DNA of 64,000 nucleotides from Gnetum montanum (taxonomy: Eukaryota; Streptophyta; Gnetopsida; Gnetales; Gnetaceae). Shown piece by piece: positions 23,800 through 35,564 of this stretch (position 1 is its first letter; each line of letters starts with the position of its first letter). The position numbers and the translations under genes are program-made. The DNA lies in the NCBI GenBank assembly GCA_015680685.1, contig MNCI01000986.1, forward strand, positions 572,195 through 636,194, given 5' to 3'. The notes below the pieces were generated by a model, which was given only the letters and a program-made list of their open reading frames with translations, searched no databases and was not told where the DNA came from.

Positions 23800-25010
23800 G
23801 TTTGTGGAAGCCTAGATCCACAAATTTCTATGAACCTGATAACCATGGAATGACAATGATAGTCTCATCAATCTTTTGTGGTGAGGACATCTAGCCTATT
23901 ATAACAGGTTGGGAGGCTAGAGTAGTTTTCTCTAATAAATTAAGGCAAAAAATAGCAGAAACTTCAATATTAGTATGAATTACTACTTCTCTATCCTTAC
24001 ATGAAAAGTGAATTTCCTAATGCACAAGTGAAGAAACAACATGATGGTAAGTTAACCAAGGTCTTCTTAAGATAGCATTTGTTCCTGATAACTTTCTAAT
24101 GACCGCAAATATAACTTCTAAAATGATGCAAGTTCCAACCAAGAAGGACAACTTAATCACACTTATAATCTCTACTTTATCTTTACTAAATGAAATTAGA
24201 ATAGAATTATAGTTGGAGTACATGACTTATTTTTCAAGATTAAGAATCTTGATGATGGTCCATGAAACAACATTGGATTTCATTCCATTATCCATGTGCA
24301 TTAATGATAGTGCCACATTGTTTCCAATTCATATGATAATGTATATCAGAAGTTGGCATCTTGACATTTTCTCCTTTGATCACCAAGCAATCTACTTCAT
24401 ATTATCCTACATTGAGTACTAATGATATAGCATGTGCATAAGGTTGAATGTTTGCATGTACATTAACATATTTAAGGAGCTCTTCCAATGCCAACTAATG
24501 CTCCTTAAATGTTGAAATGAGATTAAAAAGAAAAATATAGATTCCCTTAGACTTCATGGTTGCAATGATTTAGGACAAAGCTTGATTTTCTTATGTTAAA
24601 TATTGAGGAGGAGCGGTCACTAGAGTAATAGTTGTCAATGAAGTAATCAAAATTATTGTTGAAGTAGCTATTGGAGTAAGCATGGATGTATTTTGAGACT
24701 CTTAGAATGTCACCTTCCTTTTCAACAACTTGAAAAATTAGGTGTTAGTTTGATCTCTCTTTTTTCCTTTGTTAAACAATGTTTCCTTTTGTGCTTGGGT
24801 GAGTATATGAATTAGAGATGTGGGAGTGAGAAGTAACAATGGTTTCTATGAGCTAGATGGGGATACAAGAGATGATGAGAAAGGTACTACATAAGGAAAG
24901 ATAGGAAAAATATCAATGCACAAGATAAAGTAGGCAATGGTAATATGCTTCTCAGTTGTAATGGAGGATTGGCTTTCATGGGATTTTAAGAGGTTGGAGA
25001 AGCATCATAA
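23800..25010 (-). pseudogene. Protease-region relic of the ancient Tat-like element
   Basis: Minus-strand blocks include VNVHANIQPYAHAISLVLN, IKGENVKMPTSDIH, then GTNAILRRPWLTYHHVVSS with an HQEIHFS continuation, and lower down VDLGFHKLDTVELVKSV. NAILGRPWL-AVSS-HQ is the conserved end of gypsy aspartic proteases of the Tat type. The homologous motif in the younger element at 33.7 kb is NMILGRPWLAQQRAVSS. The protease catalytic triad cannot be read because of stops. It lies downstream of gag remnants at 27.4 and 37.3 kb on the same strand. Confidence 0.6.
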
Positions 25011-25199
25011 TGAGAGAAAATTTTTGTAGGTAGATTGATGACAAAAGGATTTTTGGGTTTTGGGGAATTAGCTTGCAAACACACTAAGGACTGGTTTGAA
25101 AGCAACCAATTTGGATAAATAATGAAATTTTGGGATGATTTCCTTCGGGTTCAAGGTGGAATGCAAATATTCTTATCAAATGAATATTCAAAAAATCTT

Positions 25200-25871
25200 G
25201 AAATATTTGCTCTTGGTTGTTAGGCTACACTAGTCATGAGGCAGGAAGGCATAATTTTCTATCTTTTTGTAAGCTTGGATGCATAAAGTTATTCGTGTGT
25301 ACTCAAACCTATACTTTGGACTTGTTTCAATGAGTGGTGCTACATTACATGATGTGTTGCCTCACATGATATGCTACCTAATGTGATACACTACCTCACC
25401 AAGTATGTTGTCTCATCACTTCTGTTACATACCTAAAAACTATAAATACCTAGCAGAAAGCTCAATATTATCTTTAATTTCCAATTTTCTTTTAATGTAA
25501 TAATTTTTTTCCTTCCTTGGGTAAGTGTGAAATTTATTTATTTCTTGTTGGTGTTTCTAAGTCATTCCTTCACTATGTAGTGAGACTCTATTAGAGTGTT
25601 ATCATGCTTTCATAGCTCAAAACCATTTGGTTGATGTGGAGTTAAGTGTTTGCATGATGAATAAAGATCATTTTGATTTCCTTAAATTTTTTGATTTTAT
25701 TTTATTAAATTCTAATGAGGACATCTTATTAATAAATTTACTTATCAAATTTAGAAATTATAATTAATTTAATTCCTTTAAATATATTAGCATAGTTGTG
25801 TCTTTGCAATGATTTTGCTATGTCCCAAGAGGTCATACCTATAGGAAATTGTGTTGAATCATTAAGGATGT
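25200..25871 (+). repeat. Left part of a plus-strand LTR split by another LTR
   Basis: Contains a TATAAATA at 25,441-25,448. The presumed right part (27,108-27,367) ends just before TGGTATCAAAGGTGCC at 27,369, a tRNA-iMet type primer site. Left border unknown; the pairing of the two halves is inferred from order only. Confidence 0.35.
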
Positions 25872-27107
25872 TGTTGACCTTTTGGTATGTCAAAACCTTA
25901 AGGAAAATGAAGAACAAAGGATGTTTGTGTGGTTGTTGTGTTTACAGGAGCAAGAAAAAAGGACTCAAGGACACAAGCAAAGTCGGGATTACAAGAACTT
26001 AAGGAAGCATGGATGGATATGAAGAATTCAAGAAAAATATGTCTATTTGTGTTGAGGATGATTCCTAGATGTTTTGGCTTATTTTAGAGTGTTTTGGCTC
26101 ATTTTGATGAGTTTATGAGGTTATAGGATCTATGGGGACTTGGTTGGAGGCATCCAAAGGCTCTTGAGATCAAAATGAGTAGTTTTATTTTTGGGACCTA
26201 TAGAAGAGATGTCTCCCTTGTAGAAGAAGCATCTCCCTTGAAGAGTCAATGTCTTCCAAAACCAGTAGGAGTCTTGCCAGAATTGAAGGAGACCCAGAGA
26301 AGATGTCTCTTAGAAATGGTGGATTTCTCCCCTGTGAAGAAGACATCTCCTCAAAGATGTCTCCCTTGTGAAGAAGACATCTCTTTTGAATGAAAGTCTG
26401 ATGCAAAAAGATATCTCAGTCTTGAAGAAGGCATCTCTAGTGACCATTAGATAGCCATTGCATGAATTCTGAGGTGATTTTGAAAACATATTGGCTATAA
26501 GAAGATATCAAACTTCATGGGAATGTTGCAAGCATTGTTCATATTCAAATTCCTAATTGTCTATTCTTTGAAATTGTAATTTTCTCTTCATTGATGTATC
26601 ATTTGCTTGTAGTATTGCTCGTTGTATTGAAGTGATCTTCAACTACAAAGAGTGTAAATTAGTTACATTCTTTCCTTGTGATTTTTTTCTCTTTTGTTGC
26701 CCTGTGGGGTTGATGCACTTCTTTCGTGAAGGCATCATCCTTAAGCTTGTTGGAATCCTATGGGATTGAGTGTTGGTGTAGCGCCACAACACTCCAAAGT
26801 GGAGCTCAAGTTGTAAAGGTTGTGGGATCCTAGAAACCACATTCTAAGCTTATTAGAAGCTTGTGAGGTTGAGTGGATTCATGGCATCAAATCACTTTAG
26901 AGTAGAGCTTAGAGTTTGTACATGGTGTGGTATCCTTCAAACCACATTTTGAGAGTAACAAATTTTGGAGGTGTGTTATCGAACTACCCTTTGAGTGTGG
27001 ACTACCCAAGTTGGGAAACCAGATTAAATTTGGTGTGTGCTTTGGCTGATTAATTTTTAATTAGGGGAACTTATCCATCCCCCCCTTCTAAGTTCAACAA
27101 TCCTTAG
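25872..27107 (+). repeat. Copia-like LTR with AGATGTCT/AGACATCT array (plus orientation)
   Basis: It starts TGTTGACCTTTTGGTATGTC and ends near GTTCAACA. It is recognisably the reverse complement of the LTRs at 45.4-46.5, 50-51.9, 52.5-53.6 and 56.9-58.2 kb. About eight GATGTCTC or GACATCTC words lie at 26,205-26,435, upstream of TATA-like sequence at 26,496. No clean target duplication was seen, so solo LTR versus truncated element is open. Confidence 0.6.
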
Positions 27108-27380
27108 GTATGACTAAGAAGATATTATTACTTTCATGTGTTAGTGTTGCACATGTCCTATAAGCAATTGTAACATAGTTTGCATGTAAGTTAAATTTTC
27201 ACTTTGTGTTTGTCTTATAAGTGATTGTGAAATGAAGGTGTATTTTATTTCTTTTTCTTGTGTAAATGTTATACCTATCCCACAAAGAATTAAAATGAAT
27301 TTAATTATTATTTTATTAGTTGTATTTACAAATTATATAAAAATTATAAAAATGTCATTTCCCTATAGTGGTATCAAAGG
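27108..27380 (+). repeat. Right part of the split LTR plus iMet-type primer site
   Basis: Ends at about 27,367, followed by TGGTATCAAAGGTGCC at 27,369, a good match to plant iMet primer sites. No gag follows in the plus direction; the next sequence is minus-strand Tat gag. Confidence 0.4.
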
Positions 27381-27389
27381 TGCCTTCAC

Positions 27390-27720
27390 TTGTATCATAC
27401 ATATTATAATATTTTCATTTTTTAAACATAATGATATACATAAGTAAACTTTGCAATTCATGTTCCCATCATCTTCGGTGTTTACAACATGTTTGCTATG
27501 TATGCCATTGATTAGAATCTTATGGTCTCTATGAGGAAAATCCCTAACAATTGGAGTTTTGAAGACTATTTTCTCTTTCTCCGCAAGAGCTTGAATGTCA
27601 TCTTTAAGCATGTTGTAGTTATCAATGTCATGACCTGCTTCTTCATGATAAGAATAAAACTTGTTAGGATTGTATCATCTTGGGACTTGAGGATATTCTT
27701 TCACACATTGAAAAGGATAT
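27390..27720 (-). pseudogene. Gag C-terminus (His/Cys motif) of the ancient Tat-like element
   Basis: The minus-strand reading gives KFYSYHEEAGHDIDN, LKDDIQALAEKEKI and a short tail. This is the truncated zinc-knuckle-like YxxYHxxxGHDTxxCxxLKxxI motif of Tat-type gag; the last Cys reads Tyr or Asn here. The younger element carries the same motif at 32,480 (FCHYHQMSSHNTDNCHALQ). Gag sequence upstream of it resumes beyond the inserted element, at 37,293. Confidence 0.7.
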
Positions 27721-27947
27721 GTGACCAGATTCTACAACCATCTGAATCTAGGTCATCTCTACTCTAACACCTATTTTGGGGTTATATGCCCCTCTTTCAA
27801 AAGCATCTTATATAATTACATGTAGATCACAGGAAACATATAGTACTTAGACTTATCATTGGATTTCCTTCTTTACTGGTCTTGATTTAATAAAGCTAGT
27901 GCAATAGTATTGGCCTTTTGGTTTATTGCTACATACCTTTTAAAGAT

Positions 27948-27952
27948 AGATG
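27948..27952 (+). repeat. Target site duplication AGATG (left)
   Basis: Identical to AGATG at 37,288-37,292, immediately outside the two LTR ends. A 5-bp duplication is standard for LTR element integration. Confidence 0.9.
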
Positions 27953-30030
27953 CGAAACACCACAAAATTCTGAGCTTAGCACTTCTCCAACAAGAATCGA
28001 GCTAAGTCATGATGCTCCCTAGCATGACTGAAGCTTGAGGACCTCATAGGTAGCTTCAAATGAAGTCTAAATCAATAAGAAATAGTTCCCTGGGACCCAT
28101 AGAAGACTACAATGACATCTGGCATCAAACCTGGCAAATCTTGAGCTCAAAATACTTGGTTTTCACTAAGTATGCAGCCTGTACGCTGGCCTATACATGC
28201 CCAGCTTACAGCCCAGCGTACAACAACTTTTGGGTCCCAAAATTGAGTCAAAACATGCCAAAAATGAGCGTCTGGACCCCCTAGGACCTTCCCCAAGGTC
28301 CCCAGCAGCTCTCAGGCACTTGAAAATCAAATTTTGGGCTCCAAATGATGGTCTTTCATTCCTGTACGCCCAGTGTATAGCAAATTTTGGGCCCTAAAAT
28401 TGAGTCAAAACATGCCAGAACTAAGCGTCTAGACCCCTCAAGACCTTCCCCAAGGTCCCCAGCAACTCTTAGGCACTTGAAAATCAAATTTTGGGCTTCA
28501 AATGATGGTCTTTCATTCCTGTACGCCCAGCATATACGCCCAGCGTACAACAACTTTTGGGCCCTAAAACTGAGTCAAAAAATGCCAGAACTAAGCGTCT
28601 AGACCCCCCAGGACCTTCTCCAAGGTCCCCAGTAGCTCTCAGGCACTTGAAAATCAAATTTTGGGCTCCAAATGATGGTCTTTCATTCTTGTACGCCCAG
28701 CATGTAGCTAGCGTATAGCAACTTTCGGGCCCCAAAACTGAGTCAAAACATGCCAGAACTGAGCGTCTAGACCCCCCAGTACCTTCCCCAAGGTCCCCAG
28801 CAGCTCTCAGGCACTTGAAAATCAAATTTTGGGCTCCAAATGAGGGTCTTTCATTCTTGTACACCCAGCGTATACGCCCAGCGTGCAGCCAGCGTACAGC
28901 AACTTTTGGGCCCCAGAACTGAGTCAAAACATGCCAGAACTGAGCGTCTGGACCCCCTAGGATCTTCCCCAAGGTCCCCAACAGCTCTTAGGCACCCAAA
29001 AATCAAGTTTCAACCTCAAAATGATGCACTTCCATGACCTGTACGTTGAGCATATGTACTCTGCACGCCCAGCGTGTAGCCCAGCGTACACCACCAGAAA
29101 CAGCCCAAAATAGGCACCAAACAATGAGATTTTCACCTAAAATTAACTCTTGGAGGTGGGGCAACTGTTGGGCATCATCACAAGTACCCAAAAATCAAGT
29201 TTTGACCTTAAAATGAAGCATTTTCATGTGTGCACGCTGGGTACATTTTTGGTGTACGCTAGCATGCTATACGCTGGCATCTTGTACGCTGGCATCCTGT
29301 ACGCTGGCATCCATGTACGCTGGCATGTTGTATGCTGTACAGTTGTAATTTTCTATGCACTCAAACAATGCAGCCACATGTCATCCTACCTGAAATCCTC
29401 TCACCCATGGCCACTCATACCCTTCCAGATCCGAATCCAAGGCCCAAAAACCTTATAAAAATCCCAATTTTTCACGAGATCAGGGTTGGCAATTTTGGAG
29501 CAAAAACTAGAGAAAAACAAAGAACCAGAGACACTGAGAAACCAGAACAAAAACCCTGTACGCTGGATCTCGACCCTGCACACTAAGCATACAGCCTTTA
29601 CGCTATGCCTGCAGTTGAACCCAGTACACAGTCATCCCTGCATCCATCGGGGCTATTCGTCTACCTTGTGTCAAAGTCACAACTGCGTTAGACCGGTGCA
29701 TTGTAACTCTCATTTCCCAATAATATTGCTACATTTATTTGCTAAATCTATTACAGTTTTTCATTCATTGTTGCATGTTTATTGTTTATGCTCTTGTACG
29801 TTTACGCTCTGTTTTACATTCGTTACGCCGTTTACATATAACCCAGCATACAATATATCGGTGTACGCTCGGGGAAATCCTTACCTGATCCACGTGCGGA
29901 CCACTCAAGGTACTTTGCCTTCGTTAATTCCAGCTTGCCCTCAAGCGAAGGTAGGGTCTTCTGTGCATGTCCTGATATCTCTAGGTTTCTGTTTCATTCC
30001 AGCCGGAGACCGACGATTTCAGACAGTATA
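27953..30030 (+). repeat. Left LTR of the Tat-like element
   Basis: 2,078 bp. A TATAAAA lies at 29,454-29,460; the right LTR has GATAAAA at the matching place. Holds five tandem ~168-bp units, then clusters of GTACGCTGG words. Frames open on both strands through the tandem array simply follow from a unit length divisible by three. Confidence 0.9.
28190..29020. repeat. Tandem array of five ~168-bp units in the left LTR
   Basis: A recurring anchor (TTTTGGGCCC-like then TGAGTCAAAACATGCC) occurs at 28,228, 28,385, 28,555, 28,723 and 28,904. Each unit also contains ACCTTCCCCAAGGTCCCC, GCACTTGAAAATCAAATTTT and a CCCAGCGTAC-type junction. Confidence 0.9.
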
Positions 30031-30035
30031 GAAAA

Positions 30036-30053
30036 TGGCGCTAGAAGGAGGGC
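30036..30053 (+). promoter_or_regulatory. Primer binding site of the Tat-like element
   Basis: TGGCGCTAGAAGGAGGGC begins five bases after the LTR end. The TGG start and position are as expected for tRNA priming. I do not assign the tRNA with confidence; similar sites occur in plant Tat-lineage elements. Confidence 0.75.
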
Positions 30054-30104
30054 TTGACTTGTTTTTTGTTTAATCGAAACGTTGATCACATTACCTGTTC
30101 AAAC

Positions 30105-30436
30105 ACAGTGTTTACGCTACTACAGTGTCTACACTCCTACAGTGTCTACGCTCCTATAGTGGCTACGCTGCTACAGTGTTTATGCTGCTACAGTGTGTAC
30201 GTTGTTACAGTGTTTACGCTGCTACAGGGTTTACACTGCTATAGTGTCTACGCTGATACAGGGTTTACACTGCTACAGGGTTTACGCTACTACAGGGTTT
30301 ACGCTGCTATAGTGTTTATGCTGCTACAATGTCTACGCTGCTACAGTGTTTACATTGCTACAGTGTCTACGCTGCTATAGTGTTCATGCTGTTACAGTGT
30401 TCACGCTGCTACAGTGTTTACGTTGCTACAGTACCG
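30105..30436 (+). repeat. 17-bp minisatellite in the leader (about 19 copies)
   Basis: Consensus TTTACGCTGCTACAGTG. Variants differ mainly by C/T and G/A changes. Because 17 is not divisible by three, three units make a 51-base superperiod and the translation repeats every 17 residues (VFTLLQCLHSYSVYAPI-like). Confidence 0.9.
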
Positions 30437-30799
30437 CTATAGTGTTTTTTCAACAAAAACACACAAAACGGGCCCGTTTCAAAGCCGAATTCGCTGCGAT
30501 TCACACCTACTTCAAACCGGTCTAAGTACTAATGGCCACCAACATGGATCACCTTGTCCAAGGCATACAATACACACAACATAATGATTCCGAGATGACT
30601 TCCTCTTACCCAAGATCACTATCCGCGTACGACTACAGTTCATAATTTTATACTTAGCCAAATTTTCTCCCGTTTACGCTGTACACACTGGACACTTAGA
30701 AAAATTTTCAGTGTTCACACACTGGACACTCTACACACTTAGTCGAAAACACACTCAGCACTTGTTAGCTAGCTCATACGCTGCCCCGTCACACATCAC

Positions 30800-31022
30800 C
30801 ATGGAATCATCCCAAAACTCTAGCGCACGCGCCTTCATAGTCCCCACACAAAAACAGTATAACTACATCTGTGTGAAGATTCAGGCCAACCTTCCTATTG
30901 ACCACACAGAACAGGAGGCAAAACGAAACTTCGAGCACATATACATGGGAGGTCATGAATTTGCCCCCTCCGTATATGACATCATCTCCCTTTCTGATCC
31001 TCATCATAGGCTCATCTCCTAG
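30800..31022 (+). CDS. Short ORF at the start of the coding region (Tat-like element)
   Basis: From ATG at 30,801 the frame reads MESSQNSSARAFIVPTQKQY, then KIQANLPIDHTEQEA and FAPSVYDIISL, ending with TAG at 31,020. About 73 codons. No known domain. It precedes gag in the same direction and may be the gag N-terminus separated by a stop and frame change. Confidence 0.4.
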
Positions 31023-31099
31023 CTCCTTTTGGCAAGGGGCCAAAACACACGGTGATCCACTGAGGAGCCCCAAAACCAACACGATATAGATGACTTCGA

Positions 31100-33140
31100 G
31101 GCACAATCTGAACCTAAGGATTCATACCACACCCTCAATCCCCATGCCTACATGAACCCATCAGTCCATCCTCGCATGGGATAGACAACCACTCACCAAG
31201 TATCAATGAGCACACAAGCACCAGTATCCCAATAGAGATTACCCACCCCCATCTCCACCCAGTACATATCGCACGTGCAAACGCATGGGGCCACTTTTAC
31301 TACATCGGCCCTGCACATCCAGGGTGTCACTTCACAGTTTGTGGCTAGGCAAGGAACCATACCCCTTTTTCAATAACCCACTCACTTCAACATGCCACAC
31401 CCCACAACCACAACTCTAAACAATGCTCCACAGCAACAAATGACAACCCAACAACCTTCCCAACCAACTAATCTGCCTACCGCTCAAGAGAGGGGAGAAG
31501 CCAAACAAATGATGCAAGCATTAGCTGAAGAGGTAAAGCACCTCAAAATGGCAAACACTGAATAAGTTAAAGTACTAGACTTCTACCACAATGATCCAAT
31601 TAGCACTTCAGTGCCACCGTTAGCTTTGCCCAAGGGAATCACACTTCCACACCTGACCAAATACAATGGGAAGGGAGATCCAAATGCTGACTTAGTCACA
31701 TTTCGATCAGAAACTCTATTGCTTCAAGCTTGGTCCCACGCAATCTTGCGCATGTTTGCTATGTCCTTAACGAGCGTAACCTTAGACTGGTATAGAGCCT
31801 TGCCATGTAACTCCATATCCTCTCTTGAGGATTTGTTACATCAATTCGTTACCAGGTTTAAATACAACCTGAAGCCTGAAGCAACCCTAGACACTCTGAT
31901 ACAGGTGAAACAAGCACCACTTGAGCCTGTGCAAAAGTTCATCCAACGATGATGTGTAGCCCCTAATGAACTTCATGAGCCCATCCCTGAAAAGTATTTG
32001 CTTACGATTCTGAAGGGAGCCGTGAATGACTTCATTAAGTTAAAACTGTACTACCTAAGCGCTCAAACGTTGAGCCAAGCGTTCACATAGATCAAGAACA
32101 TTGAACAAGCTGCACAAACCAGCAATGACCCAGCCTATGTGGCTTACAAGAACCAGCATGTTGCCAAACAACAGACAACAATGGAAACTATAGCCACAAT
32201 CACAAAAACAACAAACACCAGTACCAACCCTCTTGCAACAACAAGGGCCACCCCAAGGTCCAACTTTCAGTGCAAGGATCGCTCTAAGTATATGCCGCTA
32301 CCCACGTGACCCTCTAAGCTACTAGAGCAACTCCTTAGAACTGGGCAAATCCAATACAAACAAGTAGTAGAAAATGCCCATCGAAGACACGATAGGTACT
32401 GTGAGCTACTGAGGAACCCCACCTTAGCAGCACAAAATGAGCCCTCGGTCCCACGACACTTCAAATTAGATCAATTTTGTCACTACCACCAGATGTCCAG
32501 TCACAATACCGACAACTGTCATGCATTACAGGATGATCTAAAAGCAATGATAGAACGGGGCCAACTAAACATCAACACCCTGAATCAACCGAGCATAGAC
32601 AATGCCCCCTATGTCATAAACTCCATTGGCATAGATAGTAAGCCTAAACCTGTGCGGCAACCTTTTGTGATCCATGTGCCTCCCAGCAAGGCAACAATCC
32701 CCTCTACCTCTATGAGCAAGAGACCTCCCATCATCACCAAGGTGTCACCTAGAGCATCGACGACACCTTTCGTGGTCAAGGTACCACCACAGTTGTCTGC
32801 TAAGATGTTAAACTAGCATGTTGCACCAACGACAACAACAAAGAAACCTTTCATTATCAAGGTGCCATAACAGGCTAGTCAAACAACAACAACACCTCCT
32901 AAACTCCCATTTGTCATAAAAGTGCCACCATGCAATGGCCCCTCACTTACCCTGAGCCCAACCGTAGGAAACATCTCGACCTCTCCTTCCTCAAGAGTCA
33001 ACCTTACCAACAACACGGATAAGCCTACCAAATGGTAGCATAAGAGGACAAATGAACAACACCCATAGCTAAAACAAAGGACACACCTAGTATACAACAA
33101 CTGAACACTGGGGGCCCTGCCCCTAATCCCAAACAAACTA
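31100..33140 (+). pseudogene. Gag of the Tat-like element (lightly disrupted)
   Basis: The gag core at 31,611-32,110 reads LPKGITLPHLTKYNGKGDP, FAMSLTSVTLDWYRALP, LLHQFVTRFKYN, then EPVQKFIQR, KYLLTILKGAVNDF and LSQAFT. These are the helices of the Ty3/gypsy gag domain, with the conserved Trp-Tyr. A truncated zinc-knuckle motif follows at 32,475-32,540 (CHYHQ...HNTDNCHAL). From about 32,660 a proline-rich tail repeats PFVIHVPP, PFVVKVPP, PFIIKVP and PFVIKVPP, four copies of one short peptide at near-regular spacing. Only a handful of stops interrupt it (for example at 31,949 and near 32,813), far fewer than in other elements of the window. Confidence 0.8.
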
Positions 33141-33199
33141 GGCCCAAGCCCTCAACCCATACAGAGGCAACCAACACAACGGCAGACAACACAGACTTT

Positions 33200-33965
33200 G
33201 TAGCTACACTAGCCCAAGTGAAACAAACGCTCAAACAAAAGAACACAACCATGAGCCTGTACGATTTGGTCATGACATCATCGGCTCATCACGAAGCCTT
33301 AGCACAAACGTTAGCATCCATTCCTGTTACAGAAGACATCCCTGCTAACATGGAATCCATCCATGCAATGATTTCACAACACACACCACAAGGATTGGGT
33401 TCAAACACCTTAGCCTTTCGTGATGATGCAGTTAAACGTAACCCTGAATGAGGGGAAGTCACAACAGCTCCATTATCAATTAGTGTGCGTGTCGGGCAAT
33501 GTATCATTCGCAAAGTGCATGTTGATGATAGTGCGGAAACAAACGTAGTTCTATACTCCGTCATCGACAAACTAGGCATGGCAGATGAGATCATGCCAAT
33601 AGAAACCACGTGTTTAAAATCTTTCAATGGATCATGTGTCACAGTTAAGGGCATAATCAACTTAGCCTTTGTGGTAGGAGAATAATTCCCCGCCAGCCCG
33701 GAATTCATTGTCATAGAAGAGATGCCCAGTTTCAACATGATTCTTGGTAGACCTTGGCTAGCACAACAACGAGCCGTTTCCTCACCGATACATCAAGAAA
33801 TATGCCTTCCATATGAAGGTGGACAAGTCATTATGCATGGCAACAACACTCCCTTTCAAGCTAACCACAACATAGACATGTCACATGTCTTAAGAGAGGA
33901 GCCTCTTGAAGCAACACCCACAACAACAAACACAACACCTAGAGCTAAAACGCCCGAATGAGGGG
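33200..33965 (+). pseudogene. Aspartic protease region of the Tat-like element
   Basis: Open segments at 33,218-33,451, 33,485-33,685 and 33,722-33,961 give KVHVDDSAETNVVLYSVIDKLG, where gypsy proteases have a D-S/T-G triad. Here the third position is Ala, so the site is probably inactive. Then come ETTCLKSFNGSCVTVKG and NMILGRPWLAQQRAVSS, the conserved ILGRPWL strand. The frame ends at TGA, 33,959. A short Cys/Leu/Val-rich tail continues in the next 200 bases, then coding stops: no RT begins where it would be expected. Confidence 0.75.
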
Positions 33966-35551
33966 TAAAAACTGAAAGCCTCCCAGAGCGAACTAGCACG
34001 CCTCCTAGACTATGTCTGACTAAGAAACAACCACATAATCAGGACTCCCCTGCAGCCAAAGACACGTCTGATCTCTGCCCACTCTTCACCTTTGTTCGTT
34101 GTGCATATGTCACCTTAGTTTGTATTGTATTAGCTTACACGTTCTCTCATGGTCCAAAAAGATCTTAAATTACCACTGTTACACATTATCTTCTGTTTAT
34201 TGGTGCATTTCAGTTCATGTTTTTTGCAGTTGCTATTTAATATTGTTTTCTCTAGTAGCTTTTGTTTACAGGATCATACAAACGCACATGCATGCATCCA
34301 CACAGAGCAGTCCTGGCATCATGACTTAAAAATGATACCATAGAATGTCCTGGTGTCATGACGGTAAACCGACATCACAAAGCTTTGTCCGACATGACAC
34401 TAAACTGTCACACTCATTCACGAGAGTCCACTAAGACTATAAACTAGCTTGCCTCTTCATAGTCCGCCACAACTATAAACTAGCATCGTACTGTCCACTA
34501 CGATGATAAACTGGCAACGTCCAACAGGTTATGACATAAAACTAACCCATGACAGTCCGCTAAGACTATAAACTGGCTAGATCATTTCTGGCACATTCAT
34601 CTACTGCTATAATTCATGACATTTCTTCATCAATGCCTGCTGCATCATTCATCACACCGACTCTGACAACACTATTGCTGCTCATGTTTTTTGCCTTAAG
34701 TTTCACATGGTGCCTCCATATGCATCAGTCACATTCATGCCTGAAGTATTCACTAACTCATTCACTTGTGGTTTTCTTGTCTTCTTGGAGTTGTGTTTGC
34801 AGGATAACACCCAGTGGTGCTCGTACACGAATACACTTCATCACGGTGACAAGGTGTCACATTGTTTCTGACACATGCAACCAGGTTAATCAATCTGTTC
34901 AAAAGTACATTCCCCATTCCCAATACATTCTCCATTTCCCCAACACTCTTATTCCCTTTCTTACCCGGTTACAGTTCCCAGATACACCCAGTACACACTT
35001 TGAGCACACTGTTACATGCTGTGACACTCTCAAGCAATTGCAACACACAATATGGCACATGAACATGAGTGCAAAATTGAAATAAAGCTCTTGCCAAAAA
35101 ACAAAGAGATAAGAAAAAAATGAAAAAAAAGGAATAAAAAAAATAAAAAAAGAACAAAAAAATGAAAAAGAACAAAAAAGAAAAAGAAAGAAAGAGCAAA
35201 GAGCAAAGAGCAAAGAGCAAAATGAGCCACAAGACCCTTGGCACTTCCCATAAGCCCCAGGCGGGAAGGCAGTTGTCTTGGAAACAAATACTCATGTCTC
35301 AAAAGCTCAAGTAACATCTCATTGCATAGCTTNATATCCCCTTTACCATGCACAATCCCTTGATCAGTTCCCAATCCCCACAATTTCCATTTCCCTATCT
35401 AGCTACAAACTTCATTTCCCCAATCCCATGTACTACTGAACATGGTGCGATGACATCTGGCCAAGTGTCGAAGAACAATGCTACTAAGTTGCTTGTGGTG
35501 TTTTGTACTTCTTTGTCGATGCTTCTCGGGTCGATTCCTCCAAGCGTCAAC
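33966..35551. other. Non-coding 3' interior of the Tat-like element
   Basis: Occupies the place where RT-RNase H-integrase should be. At 34,420-34,585 units like GTCCACTAAGACTATAAACT recur four to five times. At 35,095-35,220 lies a purine-only A/G tract with AAAGAGC repeats. The open frames here are low-complexity or unrecognised. Confidence 0.6.
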
Positions 35552-35560
35552 AAAGAGGGG
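35552..35560 (+). promoter_or_regulatory. Polypurine tract
   Basis: AAAGAGGGG ends four bases before the TG of the right LTR, the normal place for plus-strand priming. Confidence 0.75.
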
Positions 35561-35564
35561 CCAA

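Noticed and set aside
25867-27104. Target duplication around the plus-strand LTR
   Set aside because: GATGT on the left and ATCCT on the right do not match under any plausible border choice.
28484-28981. Long open frames on both strands in the LTR tandem array (about 165 codons, also at 35,778-36,285)
   Set aside because: The unit length is divisible by three and stop-free in two directions, so the frames repeat mechanically. They lie inside an LTR, have no known domain, and mirror each other on opposite strands.
29486-30031. 181-codon plus frame ending at the left LTR border
   Set aside because: It crosses LTR sequence with no domain, and the right LTR copy carries the same stretch broken into several shorter frames.
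30054-30380. 108-codon plus frame with a repeating peptide
   Set aside because: It is the translation of the 17-bp minisatellite; the repeat is a DNA-level feature in the untranslated leader.
30105-30436. CRISPR-like array
   Set aside because: Units are contiguous 17-mers without unique spacers, and this is plant nuclear DNA.
34899-35383. Overlapping Phe/Leu-rich minus frames
   Set aside because: They are translations of the A/G-only tract at 35,095-35,220 and span an ambiguous base.
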